This document shows, one piece after another, positions 53,137 through 62,178 of a stretch of DNA of 64,000 nucleotides (positions are counted from its first letter, which is position 1; each line of letters starts with the position of its first letter). The notes under the pieces are model-generated. The model searched no databases and had not been told where the DNA came from. It worked only from the letters and a program-made list of their open reading frames with translations. The translations under genes and the position numbers were made by a program. The stretch is from contig NZ_AUNE01000030.1 in assembly GCF_000447755.1 (NCBI RefSeq), positions 1 to 64,000 on the forward strand. Reading direction: 5' to 3'. This DNA comes from Bacteriovorax sp. BSW11_IV (GTDB lineage: Bacteria; Bdellovibrionota; Bacteriovoracia; Bacteriovoracales; Bacteriovoracaceae).

Positions 53137-54434
53137 TCCCCTTCACAAATAGGGTTGGCCCTAGGGTTACAAGCATTGGCCTTTGGTAAATCTGTACAGT
53201 AATTAGAACTTGTTCCACATGGTGGAAGATTAGCATCTTTTTGAGAGCAGCGATGAATACTAATAATGTGATTTATTGTTTCGGCCTTTTGAGAGCTTCC
53301 AGATTTCTTTAAATTCGAAATCCATGTATTCAGATTTTGATTTTTTCCATCACCAAGGGCATTCGTCACAAATCCTCCAACACCCATATTGTATGCACCA
53401 GCACAGGCCAGGAGACTATTCTTTTGACTCATCTCAAAGTTTCGGTCTTGTAATTGAATTTGGCAATTTCTAATCATAAGAGTTGAAAGAGCAATGACGG
53501 CCTCATGATTTTCATTATTCTTTAAATAGTTGGCATTAATTTGATTCGCTGTCGGTCTATTGCGAATATTGATTTTTTCCCAAAGATTTTTTAGTTCAGT
53601 TAATCTATCGTGGTTTCTTTTTTCAGCTTCAATGAGTCGAATATTTTTTTGTAAATTTGAAGCACTAATTCTTTTTGCCTTGTGCTCATTTCTTTGAGTA
53701 TTAATTCTATTCTCAAAATAATTAGCTGGCGGGGCTTTATAGGTTAGGATTTTTCTTACTTGAGAGATTGCAACTCCTGTAAATTGTCCTAGTCCAACAG
53801 CTCCTGTTGCCGAAGTTTTTCCTTCCCAATGAGAAGATTCTCTAAAGAGAAGACAAGACAATGTTGTATTAACTTCATTCTCACTAACTTCATCACCAAA
53901 GAGCTGGTTGTATGTTTTTGCACTTTCGCGAATACTTTGTTTGAACTTATTACGATAATTCATCATGTGTGACGAGTTTCTTTGATAACATGAAAAGTAG
54001 CTTGCAAGCGCGTCGTCATCTTTAAGCGAAGCTGGAGTTGTTACCACAGGTTCTGGGGCAACAATGTCACGTGATTTGTGATTTGTTCCAGGCTGACAGC
54101 AATTCTCATTTGGGTCTGGAACTTTTACAGAAACATTGTCGAGAATTCCTTTTATGTCCCTTGGCCCTATCTCAACAGCTGAAGCGGCGGCCCATTGAGT
54201 GCTTGCTCTTTTAACTGCATTTTTAGGGGCCATCTTCTCATCCAAAACTTGGAAATGAGTACTCCAACTATCTTGCTTTACAACTTTAATATAAGTTCCT
54301 TGGGGGACAACTTCGTTATCTGTTGTTGAAATGGAACCGTTTTGTAAAAGATAGGTCGAGCCTTGCTCAAGCTTCTTTGCAAGAATGGTTGATGAAAATA
54401 GTAATGCTAGAATGATGGATGTTGCTCTTCTCAT
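53130..54434 (-). CDS. Secreted SLT-domain lytic transglycosylase-like protein
   Basis: 434 residues with a signal peptide (to about TILA). Residues 20-85 look like an SH3-type domain. The SLT fold follows: the catalytic-glutamate motif reads LFRESS (E199), then SATGAVGLGQFTG, and a later GAYNMGVGGF matches the family AYNxG motif. Between these lies a helical insertion (about 230-310). It should cleave the glycan strand of peptidoglycan with formation of 1,6-anhydro ends. Cysteine pairs at the C-terminus (CSQKDANLPPC, NPICEGEC) suggest disulfides. Confidence 0.88.
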   Translation of the reverse strand: MRRATSIILALLFSSTILAKKLEQGSTYLLQNGSISTTDNEVVPQGTYIKVVKQDSWSTHFQVLDEKMAPKNAVKRASTQWAAASAVEIGPRDIKGILDNVSVKVPDPNENCCQPGTNHKSRDIVAPEPVVTTPASLKDDDALASYFSCYQRNSSHMMNYRNKFKQSIRESAKTYNQLFGDEVSENEVNTTLSCLLFRESSHWEGKTSATGAVGLGQFTGVAISQVRKILTYKAPPANYFENRINTQRNEHKAKRISASNLQKNIRLIEAEKRNHDRLTELKNLWEKINIRNRPTANQINANYLKNNENHEAVIALSTLMIRNCQIQLQDRNFEMSQKNSLLACAGAYNMGVGGFVTNALGDGKNQNLNTWISNLKKSGSSQKAETINHIISIHRCSQKDANLPPCGTSSNYCTDLPKANACNPRANPICEGEC

Positions 54435-54510
54435 GATGACTATTATCTGAGAATTTCGCCATGATTACATGAGGGAAAAAAAACACCACTCTAATATCAG
54501 ATACTTGCCG

Positions 54511-55401
54511 CTAATTACGGTATCTTTTTACTTTAATCGCTTTTGCGCTAAGGCTTGAGAGGATAAGGAGGGCGCCAATGAGTTGCATGAAGTTCATTTT
54601 TTCGTCAAAGATGATCTGGGCCATAACAACTGCAGTGATGGGTTCAATCATCGTTAAGAGTGCGGCCTCTGAGCTTTTAAGTTTTTGCAATCCGGCCAGA
54701 ATCAAGGTTAAAGGAAGGATGGTACAAATAAATGTGAGTCCACCAACGGCCATGAGGGCATTTTGTCCTAAGCTTAAAAAATGGCCGAGATCGGGTCTGT
54801 GAAAAACTGCAAGGGCAATGGTGCAAAAGGTAATAACATATAAAGTTGATGTGATCGGTTTTATATCTTTTTGAAATTGGCCACTGGCCAGAATATAAAG
54901 AGCGTAGAAAAGACCAGAGCCAAGGCCAAAGAAAAGGGCCATGAGATTTGAGGCCTCAATATTACCCCAAAGAACAAGCACTAAACCAGTGCTTGCCGTA
55001 ATCAAAATAAGCCAGTCTTTTAAAGTGATTTGTTCGAGTTTAAATAGGGCCGAAAACAGCGTAACCCATATAGGATAAGTGTAGAGCAGTAGCGCGGCCA
55101 GAGCGACACTAATACCCCTAACGGCTTCGAAGTATAACGTTGAAAAAAAAGCATAGCCAAAAATACCAAGCATAGAAGTAATAAAGAGCTGCTTTTTAGA
55201 TATTTTAATTAGGTGGCGCTTGAACACAAAGAGCCATAGCCATAGAGCGAGAGTGGCCAATAGAAAGCGAAAGGTTAACAACTGACCAACGCTGACATTG
55301 TTTTCAAAGGCAAATTTCCCAAATATCCCAAGAAAGCCAAAGGCAAGGCTTGCTAGGATAACTTCTATTCGACCTTTGGTCTCTGAACTTAGGTGTTTCA
55401 T
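54511..55401 (-). CDS. DMT-superfamily permease (EamA family)
   Basis: 296 residues with ten predicted transmembrane helices in two five-helix repeats, each an EamA unit; the second ends with LTMIEPITAVVMAQIIFDEKM, a strong family motif. Substrates range from amino acids to nucleotide-sugar-like metabolites and cannot be inferred. ATG 55401 has no obvious ribosome site. A 35-codon membrane peptide gene lies 39 nt upstream on the same strand. Confidence 0.92.
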   Translation of the reverse strand: MKHLSSETKGRIEVILASLAFGFLGIFGKFAFENNVSVGQLLTFRFLLATLALWLWLFVFKRHLIKISKKQLFITSMLGIFGYAFFSTLYFEAVRGISVALAALLLYTYPIWVTLFSALFKLEQITLKDWLILITASTGLVLVLWGNIEASNLMALFFGLGSGLFYALYILASGQFQKDIKPITSTLYVITFCTIALAVFHRPDLGHFLSLGQNALMAVGGLTFICTILPLTLILAGLQKLKSSEAALLTMIEPITAVVMAQIIFDEKMNFMQLIGALLILSSLSAKAIKVKRYRN

Positions 55402-55440
55402 AATATGAATTATAAGCGCATGTGAGTTCTGGCGCTATAA

Positions 55441-55548
55441 TTATCTCGGAGCAGTCATGCCTTGATACATGATGTACCAGAAGGCCAAGACTATGATTAA
55501 TAAAGTTGTCTTAAGAATGACACGTTTTTTGTTAATTGGTCTTTTCAT
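55441..55548 (-). CDS. 35-residue single-span membrane peptide
   Basis: ATG 55548 follows AGGAATTG (a GGA site). The peptide is a basic N-terminus (KRPINKKR) then one hydrophobic helix (about residues 14-30) and a short tail ending TAPR. It is small but has a start, ribosome site, clean topology and stop, and lies just upstream of the permease gene on the same strand. Confidence 0.55.
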   Translation of the reverse strand: MKRPINKKRVILKTTLLIIVLAFWYIMYQGMTAPR

Positions 55549-55572
55549 CAATTCCTGCAATTCTATTTTTTT

Positions 55573-55578
55573 TATAAT
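55573..55578. promoter_or_regulatory. Candidate -10 region in a divergent spacer
   Basis: TATAAT occurs in an AT-rich 77-bp spacer between the peptide gene (minus) and the 55626 gene (plus). Further TATACT and CATAAT boxes nearby make the exact assignment uncertain. Confidence 0.3.
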
Positions 55579-55625
55579 ATAGATTCGTTATACTAGATTC
55601 ATAATACGGTTTTAAGGAATATTAT

Positions 55626-56027
55626 ATGTCATTATTTCAAATTGTTATTCTCTTTCTGGTAATCACAGGTGCATCGTCAATTCTTGTAAATGTTTTTAAC
55701 GTTGATTATGGAACAGTTAGCTATTGGGATAATCGTGGCGTCTTTTTTCTTATCTTTATAACTATCTTCCCACGTCTAACGCTTTTTTTCTCTAATGTCG
55801 TCTCTGGGGGGCTTTTGTGGTGGTTGGGTTTTATCTTTGCTCCAAGACTATTGGTTGCGATTCTTGCGACAATTGCCTACTGGGAAACGAACCCGGTGCT
55901 AGTGATGTTCTCTTGGATTGTGGCCCTCTCTGGAGAGTCTACAGAGAAATATGCCATAAAGGAAAGAGTGGTGGTTTATAAGCGACGAAGCGATGATATT
56001 GAAGATGTAGAGTATCGTAAAATATAG
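55626..56027 (+). CDS. Small integral membrane protein of unknown function
   Basis: 133 residues with an AAGGAA ribosome site. Three or four transmembrane helices (about 3-22, 38-58, 60-80 and 85-100), then a charged cytoplasmic tail. The segment WDNRGVFFLIFITIFPRLTLFFS resembles small membrane proteins of unknown role. No partner gene is evident. Confidence 0.75.
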   Translation: MSLFQIVILFLVITGASSILVNVFNVDYGTVSYWDNRGVFFLIFITIFPRLTLFFSNVVSGGLLWWLGFIFAPRLLVAILATIAYWETNPVLVMFSWIVALSGESTEKYAIKERVVVYKRRSDDIEDVEYRKI

Positions 56028-56162
56028 TAAGTTGTTGAAAAATCGGGTTTTTTGGCAAGTGTTGAAGAACCCGACACCCTTTGAAATTATTTCTAATCAC
56101 CACCTGCTTTAAAATAAATTCTATAGACTAGTCTCATAACCCAATCAACTGGAGAGAGACCT

Positions 56163-56666
56163 ATGAAAAAGAGTTTAATCCTACTATTAATTTGTCAGTC
56201 ACTACCTTCTTTTGCTTCTTTGAATTCGAGACAATTTCTCAATTGTTTTGTGAAGGCCTCAAATGAAGTTATTGCCGAAAATAGAGCGGGTGATGATGAA
56301 GGTAAGAAGGTGAGAATCTGTAGAGAACTTTCTCAGAAAAATATTGATGCTTTTCTAAAAAAATTATCAGTAGTTGAAGATGGACAGATTAAATACTATT
56401 CGGCAAAGGCGATGAATGAATTACGTCTTATAGATCTTTATGATTACTTAAAAAATGAAATGAATTGCTATGGAAATAAAGTTAAAGATCAAAATGGTAG
56501 TCTTGTAGGTGCTTTTGTAAACTCGGCCTCTTATCATAGAAATTTAGATTTAGCAGAAGATGCTTTAAATCGAATGGCCGGTGTAGAAATGTGGGATAAG
56601 GCCTTTTCTCCTAGTGGATATAAATATCTGAATGAGTTCGACTTTTCATATTGCGAACAAGAGTAG
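56163..56666 (+). CDS. Secreted protein of unknown function
   Basis: 167 residues with a signal peptide (to PSFA) and a GGAGAGA ribosome site. The mature part is helical with four cysteines, suggesting disulfides. A terminator follows at 56677. No family recognised. Confidence 0.78.
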   Translation: MKKSLILLLICQSLPSFASLNSRQFLNCFVKASNEVIAENRAGDDEGKKVRICRELSQKNIDAFLKKLSVVEDGQIKYYSAKAMNELRLIDLYDYLKNEMNCYGNKVKDQNGSLVGAFVNSASYHRNLDLAEDALNRMAGVEMWDKAFSPSGYKYLNEFDFSYCEQE

Positions 56667-56676
56667 ATAAAATTAT

Positions 56677-56698
56677 AGGCCAAGATTATTCTTGGCCT
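56677..56698. terminator. Bidirectional terminator between convergent genes
   Basis: AGGCCAAG (56677-56684), 6-nt loop, CTTGGCCT (56691-56698). T-rich flanks occur in both directions (TTTCGCTTTTTT rightward, TATAATTTTATC leftward). The stop of the leftward DoxX gene starts in the loop. Confidence 0.8.
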
Positions 56699-57090
56699 TT
56701 CGCTTTTTTATCTTCAACTAAGATCAAAGATGCAAAAATAGCAGTGAAAACGCTGTAATCTAGCGGTCCTTTCAAACCACCTGAAAAAATCATGGCCAAG
56801 GCAAATGTGCTCAAAAGGGCCGTACTGATAATGGCCGCATATCTCACTTTAAATTTAAAGATAAACATAAGGGGGAGAATTATTTCAAGGAAAGTTGCAC
56901 TTCCTCCTAAAAATGGAATAAGCGCCTCTGGTGCCCAGCCATTGAGGTACTTTGTATAGGCGAGAAATTGTTCATAATTACCCCAAACAACTCCGTCAGC
57001 TCCAGCGACGCCCCAAAGTCCAAAGCGATCTGCAACAGCTGAGAGATAACTCGACGAAATTGCGAGAGAGAGTAAGTATTTTTTCCACAT
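56686..57090 (-). CDS. DoxX-family membrane protein
   Basis: 134 residues with four transmembrane helices. Features typical of DoxX/DoxD-like proteins are the first-helix segment with an ADRFGLWG loop, and the GGSATFLEIILPLMFIF and YAAIISTALLSTFALAM helices. The ribosome site GGAGG is strong. Function in this branch is unknown. It is divergent from an AraC regulator that may control it. Confidence 0.83.
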   Translation of the reverse strand: MWKKYLLSLAISSSYLSAVADRFGLWGVAGADGVVWGNYEQFLAYTKYLNGWAPEALIPFLGGSATFLEIILPLMFIFKFKVRYAAIISTALLSTFALAMIFSGGLKGPLDYSVFTAIFASLILVEDKKAKGQE

Positions 57091-57163
57091 AAGTCCTCCA
57101 ATTTAAGATGTGATTAAACTATAATAACCCTCAATTGGAAAAAATTGTAAAAATGCGACAACA

Positions 57164-57991
57164 ATGCAAGATCTCAATAGCATCAATCTAAAAATGATTA
57201 CTCCAGCTAATATCCTTAGCGAATACGTGAAGACCATTTGGTTTGCCTATAATGATTCGAATCAAGAAGAATTACCATTTAAGATTTTAAGCGATGCTTG
57301 CAGTGGCATTGTAATCAATTTTGGTGATGAAATTGAATATAAGCTAAAAGATCACGATCATATTGCAAAACAAGAAACAACAATTATGGGTCCAACAAAA
57401 AATCTAACGACGATGGTTTTTAGAGGAAAAGTTTGTGCCATTGGAATTCGTTTTTATCCGCACACGGGACAAATGTTTTTAGGAAGGCAAATGAGTCACT
57501 ATATCAATCAAAATTGCTCAGCAACTGAAGATGATATGCTTTCTTGTTCTGATTTTTATAAAGAACTTGCACAAGTCATGTTAAATGAAAAATCATGGGA
57601 TCAAATTTGCAACAAAGTAGAAGTATATTTAAATATTATTTTACAGGCATCACTAGATAAATTTCCTGTTAAGTTGAAAGACCTCATAACAATAATTGAA
57701 AGAACACCAGAGATAAATATTACAGAGCTTAGTGATAAATGTGATATCTCTATTCGAGAAATTCAAAGACTTTTTCAAAAATACGTTGGAGTGACACCAA
57801 AAATTTATTCGAAATTAATAAGAGTAAAAATGGCCAAAGAGAAGATCTCTCAAGATGATTTTTCGTCTTTGGCCGATTTATCTGTAGATATTGGTTACTT
57901 TGACCAAGCTCATTTCAATAAAGATTTTAAAACCTATATGGAAGAGACTCCTAAAAAATATAAAGTTTTAAAAAGTAAAAAGAAGAACTAG
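57164..57991 (+). CDS. AraC-family transcription regulator (DUF6597-like N-terminus)
   Basis: 275 residues. The C-terminal 100 residues hold two AraC helix-turn-helix motifs: INITELSDKCDISIREIQRLF and LADLSVDIGYFDQAHFNKDF, then TPKKYK. The N-terminal part with a VIGIRF-like GKVCAIGIRFYPHTG matches the small ligand-sensing domain seen in DUF6597-type regulators. It lies divergently 73 bp from the doxX-like gene, its most likely target. Its stop overlaps the stop of the convergent yggS-like gene by 4 nt (CTAG). Confidence 0.88.
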   Translation: MQDLNSINLKMITPANILSEYVKTIWFAYNDSNQEELPFKILSDACSGIVINFGDEIEYKLKDHDHIAKQETTIMGPTKNLTTMVFRGKVCAIGIRFYPHTGQMFLGRQMSHYINQNCSATEDDMLSCSDFYKELAQVMLNEKSWDQICNKVEVYLNIILQASLDKFPVKLKDLITIIERTPEINITELSDKCDISIREIQRLFQKYVGVTPKIYSKLIRVKMAKEKISQDDFSSLADLSVDIGYFDQAHFNKDFKTYMEETPKKYKVLKSKKKN

Positions 57992-58719
57992 TTTTTTTCC
58001 TCAGGCCAGTAGTGACTATCGGGAAGATTTCTTTTTCCAAAAATGGCCTGACCAACTCTAACTATTGTACTGCCATATTCGATCGCCATTTTATAATCTG
58101 ATGTCATCCCCATTGAGAGTTCATCCATAGAGACATTGGGAATATTTTCTAATTTAATATCCTTGGCAATATCTTGAAGAGTTTTAAAGCAATCTTGAGT
58201 TTCTTCTATTGTTCCACCAAGTTTTCCTATAGTCATAAGTCCTTTGATTCTTAATTGAGAAAGAGCAGAGATTTCTTTCACGAGCTTCTTGGCCTCAAGC
58301 GGATGACATCCATACTTGCTATCTTCATTGGAAGTATTCACTTGTATCAGAATATCAAGCGTTCGATCCTCACTTAACAGTTTGTCGTTAATCATTTTTG
58401 CGACTTTAAATCGGTCAATAGAGTGAACCATTGCGAGGTTTTCAACTTTTAGAAGGTCTTTAACTTTATTTGATTGGAGATGGCCAATGAAATGCCATTT
58501 AATTCCTTCGAGATGGGTTAGTTCTTGTGCTTTTTCTCTTAGCTCTTGAACTTTGTTCTCGCCAAAATCACGGTGACCGAGATTGTAAATTTCGACTACA
58601 GATTGTGCGGGAAATGTTTTGCTAACTGCAATGAGTTGAACGTTTTTTGGAAGAGATAATTTAAGGTTAAGAAATGTTGAGTTTTCTGCGTCTGTTTCCT
58701 TGTTGGAGCAATAATAATT
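57988..58719 (-). CDS. YggS/PROSC pyridoxal-phosphate homeostasis protein, no canonical start
   Basis: The open frame from 58719 encodes a near-complete YggS homologue. N-terminal residues read VQLIAVSKT (the PLP-lysine strand), then FGENKVQEL, WHFIGHLQSNK, LIQVNTS, GLMTIG, LSMGMTSDYKMAIEYGSTIVRVGQAIFG. There is no ATG, GTG or TTG between the in-frame stop at 58720-58722 and the conserved VQLIAVSK. The first in-frame ATG (58431) would remove the PLP lysine. A TTG in the neighbouring frame could join by a one-base shift. YggS binds PLP and buffers vitamin B6 and amino acid balance. It may use a rare start codon, or this sequence may contain an indel. Confidence 0.8.
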   Translation of the reverse strand, partial: NYYCSNKETDAENSTFLNLKLSLPKNVQLIAVSKTFPAQSVVEIYNLGHRDFGENKVQELREKAQELTHLEGIKWHFIGHLQSNKVKDLLKVENLAMVHSIDRFKVAKMINDKLLSEDRTLDILIQVNTSNEDSKYGCHPLEAKKLVKEISALSQLRIKGLMTIGKLGGTIEETQDCFKTLQDIAKDIKLENIPNVSMDELSMGMTSDYKMAIEYGSTIVRVGQAIFGKRNLPDSHYWPEEKN

Positions 58720-58823
58720 TTATCTTAGATGAAGTTTTATTATTTGTCTGCCTAGTCTAAACAAGGCTTGCTAAATAGGAATCTTGCAAATAAAATTCAT
58801 GTAATTTGCGTTTAAGAGGAATC

Positions 58824-59645
58824 ATGGCAAAAACCAATTTTTGTAAGAGCAATTATTTGAATTTAAAAGCTGGAATCAGATTAATTCTTGTTCTATCCCT
58901 CTTATTGCCGGCCGTTGCCAACGGAGCACCAAAAAACTCTGAAAAGAAATTAATTCGTATGGCCTGCTTTCATTATCCTCCCTTCATGATTGAACCAAGT
59001 TCTGGTGATAAAAGAGAGGGGATGATTGTCGATCTTCTTCGCAAGCTTTTTGAAAAAACAGATTATAAATTGAAGATTGAATGGATGAACTTGGCCCGCG
59101 CCATTGGAAGTGTTGAAAATGGTGATATGGATGCCATTTGTTCATTGAATAATAAAAGACCATCAAAGATTGATCTAATAGATCCTTTCATTGCGCAAAT
59201 GAAAGTTTCAGTTTGGACGCGTAAGAACGACCCATATATATACACAGGTGTTAAATCTATAGGTGATAGAGTTGTCGGTAATGTACATGGTTTTGTGTAC
59301 AATGATTCATCACCCAAGTTTCAAGATTATCTTAATGATAAGAAGAATAAAGTTTTTGTTGTTAAGGGGAGCGATCCCGTTAAGCGCGTCTATCAGCTAA
59401 TTCTAAAGAATCGCGTCGATATGTTTGCTGTAAATTCAGAATATACATACTACCTTCTTGGTCGCAAATATATTGAAGAAAATTTTAAAGTTGCTGGTCA
59501 TCTTGAAAATAAATTGGGAGCTTACTTTGGGGTTAGCCCTAAATTAGAAAACAAAGATAAGGTGATTGAAGCATTCAGGAAAGAACTCGCTCGTATAAAT
59601 AAAACGAATATCTTTCCTGAGATTTATAAGAAGTACATGGAGTAG
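58824..59645 (+). CDS. Periplasmic solute-binding protein (SBP_bac_3 family)
   Basis: About 273 residues from ATG 58824 with AAGAGGA 4 nt upstream. A signal peptide ends VANGA at about 36. The mature protein has the type II periplasmic fold of amino-acid-binding proteins: RMACFHYPPFMI, GMIVDLLRKLF, MDAICS, and a C-terminal AFRKELARI helix. No permease or ATPase gene is adjacent, so it may be a sensor-type or orphan receptor. The family is also found fused to signalling proteins. Confidence 0.87.
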   Translation: MAKTNFCKSNYLNLKAGIRLILVLSLLLPAVANGAPKNSEKKLIRMACFHYPPFMIEPSSGDKREGMIVDLLRKLFEKTDYKLKIEWMNLARAIGSVENGDMDAICSLNNKRPSKIDLIDPFIAQMKVSVWTRKNDPYIYTGVKSIGDRVVGNVHGFVYNDSSPKFQDYLNDKKNKVFVVKGSDPVKRVYQLILKNRVDMFAVNSEYTYYLLGRKYIEENFKVAGHLENKLGAYFGVSPKLENKDKVIEAFRKELARINKTNIFPEIYKKYME

Positions 59646-59646
59646 T

Positions 59647-61614
59647 TTATTTCATCAACTTCTTCATGAGAAAATTCCATTTCAAAGAATAAGTCTCTAG
59701 TCTTCTACTCATACTTCCTGATCTTGAAGAATGTGAACCCATAGGTTTTGAATATAGTAATATTTCCTTCTCAGGGAAATGTTTTTGTAACTTGGCCGCT
59801 AGTTTATAACTATGAGACGGAACCACTCTGTCGTCATCTTGTGCCGTTAGAATAAGTGTGTCTGGGTATGTCTCATTGTATTGAACATTGTGATATGGAG
59901 AGAGTTTAAAGAAATATCTGAAATCTTCCTCTTTGTCGTATTGCCCATAATTATCAACCCAGTATCTTCCACTGGTAAAAAATTGAAAGTTTAACAGATC
60001 ATGGACGCCAACTTCTGGGACAACAGCAGCGAAAAGGTGAGGATAAAGCATTGCCGTCGCGCTTGCTAGTAAACCTCCGTTACTTGTTCCGCCAATTCCA
60101 ATATGCTTTGGTGAAGTATAACCTTTTTCAATTAATCTTTTGGCCGCTAAGGCGTATGAGTCAAAAGTGTTTTTCTTATTCAGGAGAATTCCGCTTTCAA
60201 ACCAATCATTTCCGTATTCAAACCCACCTGGAAGAACGATATTTGCAAATACTCCACCACGTTTTAACCAAGGGATAATTTCTGGATTATAGTAAGGAGT
60301 AACAGAAACGTTAAATCCTCCATAACCTTCCATAAAAATAGGAGTGTTTGGAGTTAATTCAGTTGATTTGAATTTCACTAGCTGAATTGCCGCCTTCTGC
60401 CCGTTCGAAGCAATATAGTGCTCATTGATAATTTCTATTTCTTGATCATAAGTTGAAAAAGAGTGGTCACCCGTTTTCTTTATTTCAAAGTTATCAAGAT
60501 TAATCTCGTATGTTTGATAGTAGATTGTGTATGAGGTCAGACTTAAAATTAATAAATTTTCTTTTTCATAGAAATTACTAATCATGGCATTTCTAGGAAG
60601 ATCAAACTTTGTGAGAACATTTGTGCTTGTTTTTAAGTAATATAGACTATCCTCTCCATCAAAAGGAGACTTAATAATATAATCATCCTTGTAGACACTA
60701 ATGTCTTCAATGGGAAAACCAAGATCAGATATAAGAAGTGTTCTTTCGTTCGTTTTTGTATTTACTCTATAGATCGCACCATTTGAAAATTCATCATAAA
60801 GCACAGTCGTAATATCAAAGCCACCTTTATCAGAAACTTTAGAGTGGTAAGGGTAGCCTGGATAACTGTAGATAAAATCTCCCTTGCCATTCTTTTTTGA
60901 TAATTTATAGTAATCACGAGTCTTGGAGCCGAAATTCATTTCAACAAGAAAAAGGTATGTTCCATTCTCTTCGACATAAAAATAATCTTTTGGGTCTTTG
61001 GCCCTATGGATAAGGATATCGTCCGCCTGATGCTCACCTATTTTATGAAGAAGTAATCGTTGATTGAAATCACCTGCGAGATGATGACCCGAATTTGTAT
61101 AAAAAAATTCATGCTCATTCGCCCAAACAATACTTGGTGTTCTGCCTAAGTGAAGAGTTTCTATCAATGTCTTTTTATCGCCATCTTCATTACGATAGAT
61201 ATTCAATCTTTTGTAATCACCACCACTTTCTGTGATTGTCGCTAGAGTATAAAGTTTGGTAGTTTCAATCGTGTATTCATCTATTTTAGGCGAGGGGATA
61301 AATCTTCTTTCGAATAAGAAATTATTGCTTTGCCATTCATCACTTAGCGATTTGTTCGACGTTGGAGTGTAAAGCTCTTCGAAATCGAGAAGAAATTCCT
61401 GAAAATCCTCATCTACTAAATTGTATTTTGTATACTCGTTTTGCTGAAGAATCCAACTCGAGATACGTGGATCTGCGGGATTTTCGAGCCATTTAAACTC
61501 ATCATAGATTTCAGTCCCAAAGCGAATTTCAGTCATTGGCATTTCAATTGTCTGTGGAAGTTTTGGTTGTGCAAAGGCCAATGGTGCTATTAGCGCAAAA
61601 ATAAAATTTAGCAT
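59647..61614 (-). CDS. Secreted prolyl oligopeptidase (S9A family)
   Basis: 655 residues with a signal peptide (MLNFIFALIAPLAFA). N-terminal half: a β-propeller beginning with the EIYDEFKWLEN hallmark. C-terminal α/β-hydrolase: the nucleophile elbow GGTSNGG (S511), the aspartate in AQDDDRVVPSHS, and the His in GSHSSRSG. This predicts a serine peptidase that cuts after proline in short peptides, exported to the periplasm or medium. Length (about 650) is normal. Confidence 0.93.
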   Translation of the reverse strand: MLNFIFALIAPLAFAQPKLPQTIEMPMTEIRFGTEIYDEFKWLENPADPRISSWILQQNEYTKYNLVDEDFQEFLLDFEELYTPTSNKSLSDEWQSNNFLFERRFIPSPKIDEYTIETTKLYTLATITESGGDYKRLNIYRNEDGDKKTLIETLHLGRTPSIVWANEHEFFYTNSGHHLAGDFNQRLLLHKIGEHQADDILIHRAKDPKDYFYVEENGTYLFLVEMNFGSKTRDYYKLSKKNGKGDFIYSYPGYPYHSKVSDKGGFDITTVLYDEFSNGAIYRVNTKTNERTLLISDLGFPIEDISVYKDDYIIKSPFDGEDSLYYLKTSTNVLTKFDLPRNAMISNFYEKENLLILSLTSYTIYYQTYEINLDNFEIKKTGDHSFSTYDQEIEIINEHYIASNGQKAAIQLVKFKSTELTPNTPIFMEGYGGFNVSVTPYYNPEIIPWLKRGGVFANIVLPGGFEYGNDWFESGILLNKKNTFDSYALAAKRLIEKGYTSPKHIGIGGTSNGGLLASATAMLYPHLFAAVVPEVGVHDLLNFQFFTSGRYWVDNYGQYDKEEDFRYFFKLSPYHNVQYNETYPDTLILTAQDDDRVVPSHSYKLAAKLQKHFPEKEILLYSKPMGSHSSRSGSMSRRLETYSLKWNFLMKKLMK

Positions 61615-61831
61615 ATGAGAGTCCTAGTGATTAATGATGCTCTTAGTTAGCGAACTAAATACTAAATGTCTAATACTGTTGCGAAATTTACAGGGATGGG
61701 AAGCGAATAAGTGTTTGAAATTATGAGACATATCGTGTGTCTAAGATATTGACGGTTAACGTAAAGATTTCAGGTCACATGGGAGCAGAATCTTAAATGT
61801 GGGATAATGCAAAAAAATTATAGGAGACTCT

Positions 61832-62164
61832 ATGAAAGCACTACTTCTTGCGCTTGTATCAGTAATGGCCCTTAACGTATCTGCAAATCCAAACATTCAA
61901 TCACTTCAAGAGTGTGTTGAGGCTCAATTTGAAATTAGTGGTGATACGACAGTTGAGAGACATACAGATGAGGTTGTTCTCAGTCTATGTAAGGCCGAAC
62001 TTGTAAATGCTGTTGTAAATTTAAAATTAACTACTAAACAAGCATCTGAACTTTATGTTGCAATCAGAAATGGTGCTATTAAAAAGAATATTAGAAATGC
62101 TCAAAAAATTGAAAAGGCAGAAGTTATTTATGAAGATGTATTAAGACAAGTTCTTAGTAAATAA
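61832..62164 (+). CDS. Small secreted protein of unknown function
   Basis: 110 residues with a strong AGGAGA ribosome site and a signal peptide (to VSA). The mature part is helical with two cysteines (in QECVE and LCKAE) that may pair. The preceding 217-bp spacer has no gene; a weak GATAAT box lies near 61803. Confidence 0.75.
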   Translation: MKALLLALVSVMALNVSANPNIQSLQECVEAQFEISGDTTVERHTDEVVLSLCKAELVNAVVNLKLTTKQASELYVAIRNGAIKKNIRNAQKIEKAEVIYEDVLRQVLSK

Positions 62165-62178
62165 TTGATCTAGCCGCC

